Shown here: positions 59,290 through 64,000 of the stretch, piece by piece
Numbering within the stretch: position 1 is the stretch's first letter
Layout of the letters: the number at the start of each line of letters is the position of its first letter
DNA from: Saccopteryx bilineata
Taxonomy: Eukaryota; Chordata; Mammalia; Chiroptera; Emballonuridae
Assembly (NCBI RefSeq): GCF_036850765.1
Contig: NC_089493.1
Location: 188,451,140 to 188,515,139 of the forward strand
DNA length: 64,000 nt
Reading direction: 5' to 3'
Notes under the pieces: model-generated
Databases searched by the model: none
What the model saw: the letters and a program-made list of their open reading frames with translations, nothing else
Told to the model about the DNA's origin: nothing
Translations under genes and position numbers: made by a program

Positions 59290-59440
59290 AGTTATTATCA
59301 GTCTTTTTTTTTTTTTTATAAGTGAGGAAATTGAAATTTAGAGAAGCCAGGGAATTTACCCATGGTCCTGGAGCTAAGAAGCTGGAGGATTTGAACGTTG
59401 TTTTATCTGATTCCAAAGTCACTTTGCACTGTGTTGCTTA
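59290..59440 (-). mobile_element. MIR SINE, antisense
   Basis: TTATAAGTGAGGAAATTGAAATTTAG, CATGGTCCTGGAGCTAAGAAG and ATTTGAACGTTG fit reversed MIR, with a T-run inserted at 59305-59319. Confidence 0.65.
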
Positions 59441-59508
59441 GTTACTCCTAGTTTGAGAATGAGCTGGATCTTAGTAGAAGCTGGAGATGAAATCAACTTG
59501 TTATTCTT

Positions 59509-59544
59509 GTGTGTGTGTGTGCATGTGTGTGTGTGTGTGTGTGT
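59509..59544. repeat. (GT)n microsatellite
   Basis: GT run with one GCAT interruption. Confidence 0.95.
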
Positions 59545-59614
59545 ATTTAGCTTTTAGCTTTTCTAACTTCTCCATTCTCTTGTTCTTACCATAGTCATAA
59601 TATGTGCACATATA

Positions 59615-59755
59615 CAGGGGTGGGCAAAAGTAGGCGTACAGTTTTTGAGTATGCAAAATACAGAGTTTATTATTGTATTCATTCATTAATTACTGTATTA
59701 TTGCGTAATTATTATATTCTACTACTAACTATAAACCTACGTTTGCCCACTTCTA
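59615..59755. mobile_element. Mariner-like miniature element, 141 bp
   Basis: Ends GGGTGGGCAAAAGTAGGCGTA (left; 20 of it shown in part) and ACCTACGTTTGCCCAC (right) are imperfect inverted repeats. TA lies on both sides (59613-59614, 59756-59757). The interior is very AT-rich and non-coding. The terminal GGGCAAAAGTAGG motif resembles mariner families. It lacks a transposase, so it is a MITE. Confidence 0.75.
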
Positions 59756-59757
59756 TA

Positions 59758-60267
59758 TATGCATGTATACATACATACATAGCATGCCTCTTTTTATTTT
59801 GAATTGTATTAGGGTTTGATGGCTGATAGTTTACTGGTGCTAACTTATGTAATAGCTATTTTCTTTCACATTGTACAAATTAGGCTATTGTTTCTTTTCT
59901 CATATGTATGAGAAAATCGCAAAAATATCTTGTTATTGAAAGATAAAATTGCTGATCTTGAAGTACAATATTATATATTGGCCAGTTCATTCTTTATGTT
60001 AAAATTTTTATTTGGAGATACTTATGTTATTCTGAGTTTTTCTTTTTTCTTTCTTTATTTTTTAATGTGCAGTAACCAAAACTCAAGATAGCTAACACCT
60101 GATGTATCAGAAAGGTGCTAAATTTGATAAGTTTGGACTGGTAAGGATTTTCATAAAACTCAGAAACCAACTGAAGACACCACAACAAGAATTAGTATAT
60201 GATGGTGAGAACTGTTTTGGTGCTTCCAGAATCTGAGTGTGCATTCTTGTTTTGCTTTGCTTGTATG
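59758..60267. other. Unclassified AT-rich intron
   Basis: Nothing recognised. Confidence 0.4.
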
Positions 60268-60282
60268 CTTTCTCTCTCTTTC

Positions 60283-60352
<70 letters not shown>

Positions 60353-60420
60353 CTTTCTCTTTCTCTTTCTCTTTCTCTCTCTCTCTTTCTCCCTCTCTCT
60401 CTCCCTCTCTTCCTTTTTTT
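60268..60420. repeat. (CTTT)n/(CT)n polypyrimidine tract
   Basis: TTTC units at about 60285-60320 are followed by CT units (60320-60347) and CTTTCT mixtures. Reading frames through it are artefacts. Confidence 0.97.
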
Positions 60421-60445
60421 TTACTTTCTGTAAAAGTATAAAGGG

Positions 60446-60448
<3 letters not shown>

Positions 60449-60478
<30 letters not shown>
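60449..60478. repeat. (TTA)n microsatellite
   Basis: About ten perfect TTA units. Confidence 0.95.
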
Positions 60479-60484
<6 letters not shown>

Positions 60485-60607
60485 CAGAGGCACAACTATT
60501 TTAAATTAATACATTTTTACTTAAGGAATTTCTCACATCCTGATCCCTTTCACTGCCTTAGTTCCTCCTGAGTTTGAGTCTGAATCCCTTTTAGAAATAA
60601 TGTTTGA

Positions 60608-61011
60608 GCCCTGGCCAGTTGGCTCAGTGGTAGAGCGTCGGCCTGGCGTGCAGAAGTCCCGGGTTCGATTCCCGGCCAGGGCACACAGGAGAAGCACCCA
60701 TCTGCTTCTCCACCCCTCCCCCTCTCCTTCCTCTCTGTCTCTCTCTTCCCCTCCCGCAGCCGAGGCTCCATTGGAGCAAAGATGGCCCGGGCGCTGGGGA
60801 TGGCTCCTTGGCCTCTGCCCCAGGCGCTGGAGTGGCTCTAGTCGCGACAGAGCGACGCCCCAGAGGGGCAGAGCATCGCCCCCTGGTGGGCAGAGCGTCG
60901 CCTCCTGGTGGGCGTGCCGGGTGGATCCCGGCCGGGCGCATGCAGGAGTCTGTCTGACTGTCTCTCCCCGTTTCCAGCTTCAGAAAAATACAAAAAAAAA
61001 AAAAAAAAAAG
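60608..61011 (+). mobile_element. Bat tRNA-derived SINE, long form
   Basis: Almost identical to 14664-15099. Head GCCCTGGCC from 60609, A box TGGCTCAGTGG, B box GGTTCGATTCC, and CGCC(C/T)CCTGGTGGGC repeats. Tail A-run at 60992-61010. Perfect 13-bp target duplications GAAATAATGTTTG at 60595-60607 and 61012-61024. Confidence 0.94.
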
Positions 61012-61024
61012 GAAATAATGTTTG

Positions 61025-62053
61025 CTCATCTAGTTGTCACGTCGGTCAGCCCTACAATTGTTGGGACTCAATTTTCTCAACCAATTTACTTTAGCGCCAA
61101 GTTTCTGTTTTAAAGAAATTCTCAATAGGATGTCAGCTGCATCTTTTGAATCACTGAATTGTGTGCGGTTCCTAGAACACATAGCTTCAAAAAATTCAGT
61201 ATTGACTGCATTATTTTGGGTCAGTCTCGCTGATGGAACCAGGAAATCCAAATGTGCATAAGGGATCAACCACAACCAAAATTAACTTCTCTTTCCTGTG
61301 ACGTCAGAAATCAGTAATCCTGATGACCAGGTTGATATCCTCCAGGCGGGGACTCAGGGAATGAGGTTGCTCTCATCTGCCAGCACCGCCATCTTGAATT
61401 AGTCATCGCCAGTGTCTCCTGTGTCATAAGGGAAAGAGAACAGAGAGCAGGATCATTTGATCTGTAGACCCTCTGGCGTTTAAAAGGCACACATCACTTT
61501 TGCTCCACTCAGCTGTCAAAAACTAGTCACATGACCTGATTTCAATGCACTGGGAACAGGGGAACCATAGTTCCTGGTGGGCAGCCACTTTCTTGTACCA
61601 GTTCTATACCCTGGAAAGGAGAACGCTCCTTTTGGCGGACAGCTCATTTTCTCTTAATTGAAATCTCCAAGCAGAAGATTAGCCACAACCTGACTCTGAA
61701 ACATCATGAAGTATTGAACCTTGGGTGGATTAAGAACAGGGAGAATCGGTGGTGAATAACTTGGTTTCTTCACTTTAAAAGGTGGTCCTATTACCTGTTT
61801 TCAAAAATGATCTGACCCACAGTCATGATTTAACTAACGAAGCAGAAGAGCTCTGGTGGAAGGGGCATTGCGGAGGGACCGCTCCAGGCGGGTCCTTCCC
61901 ACCGCCCGCAGGTGCTCTGCAGAATCCTCAGGGATCCCGGGAGGACACTGGGGTCGGTTATCTCTGGGTTCCTTCCTCTGTCCACCTTCTCTGATTTAAG
62001 GTTTTATATTTTCTCTTGATTCTCTTTTATTAATAAAGGCTTATGTCAATAAT
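61025..62053. other. Unclassified intron
   Basis: Nothing recognised. Confidence 0.4.
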
Positions 62054-62061
62054 CACTATAG

Positions 62062-62381
62062 CACGGGTCGGGAACCTTTTTGGCTGAGAGAGCCATGAAC
62101 GCCACATATTTTAAAATGTAATTTTGTGAGAGCCATACAACAACCCAGGTACATTACACATTCTCCAATAAAAATTTGGTGTTGTCCCAGAGGACAGCTG
62201 TGATTGGCTCCAGCCACCCGCAACCATGAACATGAGCGGTGGGAAATGAATGGATTGTAATACATGAGAATGTTTTATATTTTTAACGTTATTATTTTTT
62301 TATTAAAGATTTGTCTGCAAGCCAGATGCAGCCATCAAAAGAGCCACATCTGGCTCGCAAGCCATAGGTTCCCGACCCCTG
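62062..62381. mobile_element. Non-autonomous hAT DNA transposon, 320 bp
   Basis: Ends CACGGGTCGGGAACCT and (reverse complement) CAGGGGTCGGGAACCT, one mismatch in 16. 8-bp duplications CACTATAG (62054-62061) and CACTATAT (62382-62389), one mismatch. Interior subterminal GAGAGCCAT/AGAGCCAC motifs and no transposase. The layout recalls the horizontally transferred SPIN-like hAT families of some mammals; that link is from memory. Confidence 0.93.
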
Positions 62382-62389
62382 CACTATAT

Positions 62390-64000
62390 AGGAAGTCTAG
62401 AGCAGGGACTAAAGGCTCTCAGCCCATGGACCCATTCTATATTTGACTGCACGTTTTTGAGTTTGGGGCCACCACTTACAAACTGGTAAAAGAAAAATCT
62501 AGATTTCAGGTTTTTCTAGAAAAAGCGCAAGACCTGTCAACGTTAGTTGCACCTCCTTGAGTGGCAGAAACCTCCCAGCTCTGATGACCAACTCTCTTAG
62601 CAGATTGTCTTCCCCCTGTCTGCAGTCCCCACTCTTCCTCAATACTCTGCGCAGGCTGCCGTCACAATATTGTGTTAGTTAGCTGCTCGGCTTCTGAAGA
62701 TCATTTCAATTTACAAAATACAATCTCATGGAAAAGTGTGTGACCTCTTCGAAATGTTTATCTTTTTTAGGCTAGCGGGTAATTATTAAAAAACGTATAA
62801 GCAGGAATACATTGAATCTCTATGTTCAATTGTTCCTCAACCTGTTCTTTCTTTTTTTGATATAAGGTTCTGCTTCATGGTCCTCCTGTTTTGGAAGACA
62901 TTTATTTATTAAATGAATTTTCCACAATAATTATTCCCCACTGTCTTCTGCTGCTCCCTGTAGCCTTTTTGGCTTATACACTTTTAGGCTTATGCTCTGA
63001 ATTAATGTAAGTAGTGATTTTTCTCTCACCTGACAAGGGGTCTGCATAGCAACAATACATATGACAAAAGATATAATGGCACTTTAAAAAAAATTGGCAA
63101 TCCTTTTCTTAGAGTTGTAGCTAATAATGTCTTTCTGAGGATGTGTAGTGAAACTTTGACATATGTCATGGTTGTCAAAGTCAAAATTAACACAAAATAA
63201 TAAGTTATTTAATATAGAATTCAACTTTATTATTTTTTCAAGTAAGCTGTCTATCACCAAGTTCTGAAGTGGATTACTTTAAAGTCTGCCTGTCTCCAGA
63301 GAAAAGGGGGGAAAGGCAGTGTGTCCCCGGACAGGATCTATGACTCATTATGTCAATCAAACCCCACTTCAGAAGGGAATAAAGAGATTTGTATCTCAAA
63401 GCTGTGCATAACAACTCCACGGCTTTTCATTTCATATTTATGAGCGGGTTTACTTTGAAGTGTTTATCAGCCAGTGCGCAGGATCGTGAGGGAGCCTTGC
63501 CTGAAACCATACTCCTGCGTCTAATCTGAAATGCTTGCCGAGCAGACGCGCTCATCGGCACGTGCCGTGCAGAAAATAAATACCTACATAAACTTTTTGT
63601 TATTTGAGGTCTTGGAGCCATGTCTTTATATGAACTATATATATATAGTTATAAGTTATTCTTATATATATATATGAATAAATGGTGCTGAACATTTTGA
63701 AATGGGTGTGACCCAGGAAACCTGGCTCTGTGTTGTGCAAAATACGAGGGAGGGGCCAGTAATTTCTTGCTTGAAATAAAACCAGGTAAACTAACCAGAG
63801 AAATAAAAACACACCACTTCTCATAGGGTCCGAGTCTTTGGGTCTGTGTGACCATACGGCGGTACTGAGTAATAGAGTCGTAGTACTAGCTGGGCGGTAT
63901 TTTTATTATTTTTTTTGGGGGGGGGGATGTAATTTTTCAGAATGATTGGGGAGATGTTGAAACCACTAAATAGAAAGCTGTTTTACATATTTTAATTTGG
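62390..64000. other. Unclassified AT-rich intron at the window end
   Basis: Contains a TATATA/ATATAT stretch with inverted symmetry at about 63636-63677 and a T8G10 run at 63909-63926. No gene or element was recognised. Confidence 0.45.

Larger units (their letters stand above)
9566..64000 (+). other. TENM2 intron downstream of the first coding exon (5' part)
   Basis: It begins with the donor GTATGT. No segment translating to the expected continuation of teneurin-2 (T-N-F-T-L-A-E-L after the split Gly) was found, so at least 54 kb of this intron precedes the next coding exon. Vertebrate TENM2 is known for introns of tens to hundreds of kilobases. Repeats inside it are listed separately. Confidence 0.75.

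Noticed and set aside
60600..61094. 164-residue reading frame
   Set aside because: It runs along a GC-rich SINE. Similar frames occur in the other SINE copies at 14665-15069 and 52712-53116.

Overview
The window is ordinary vertebrate, very probably bat, nuclear DNA from inside one large gene. The only protein-coding exon I can support is at 9263-9565 on the + strand. It carries the start codon and the first 75 codons of teneurin-2 (TENM2), and ends at a clean GT donor. Everything before 9263 reads as intron between an upstream non-coding exon and this one. Everything after 9565 reads as the start of the following, very long intron. I found no other exon, no RNA gene and no microbial-type system.

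The bat assignment rests on the young SINEs. Three near-identical ~390-440 bp tRNA-derived SINEs (14664-15099 +, 52741-53133 -, 60608-61011 +) have intact A and B boxes, A-rich tails and 13-18 bp target-site duplications. Two shorter VES-type SINEs (21301-21490 and 51311-51512, both -) and one diverged tRNA SINE of another subfamily (29559-29888) accompany them. These types are characteristic of Chiroptera. From memory they fit the horseshoe-bat/yinpterochiropteran side best, but that finer placement is inference. Three short hAT elements with 8-bp duplications and a mariner-like miniature element fit the unusual DNA-transposon history of bats.

Layout: 1.1-6.6 kb is an ancient antisense L1 split by a younger 5'-inverted L1 (4044-5070). 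9.26-9.57 kb is the TENM2 exon. 10.3 kb is a MaLR LTR. 12.8-18.5 kb holds MIR and L2 remnants plus a SINE. 19.9 kb is a 19-bp minisatellite. 26.4-27.6 kb is a 37-copy, 31-bp minisatellite with a higher-order duplication. 28-33.7 kb holds old LINE pieces, two hAT elements and a SINE. 34.6-35.0 kb is a small CpG-richer patch. 36.7-44.3 kb is rich in L2 and MIR. 48.0-48.4 kb is a 400-bp pyrimidine tract. 50-55 kb holds L2, SINEs, an MLT1 LTR and an L1 with a Tigger/MER2-like element nested in it. 56.5 kb is a 110-bp tandem duplication. 57.7-62.4 kb holds microsatellites, the mariner-like element, a SINE and the third hAT element. The rest is AT-rich intron without recognisable genes.

The most noteworthy structures are the 31-bp array, which is open in all three forward frames yet is not a gene, the twin-primed L1, the three hAT elements and the 56-bp array in the 5' part of the ancient L1. 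Repeat-family names come from recognising consensus sequence by eye, not from a database search.
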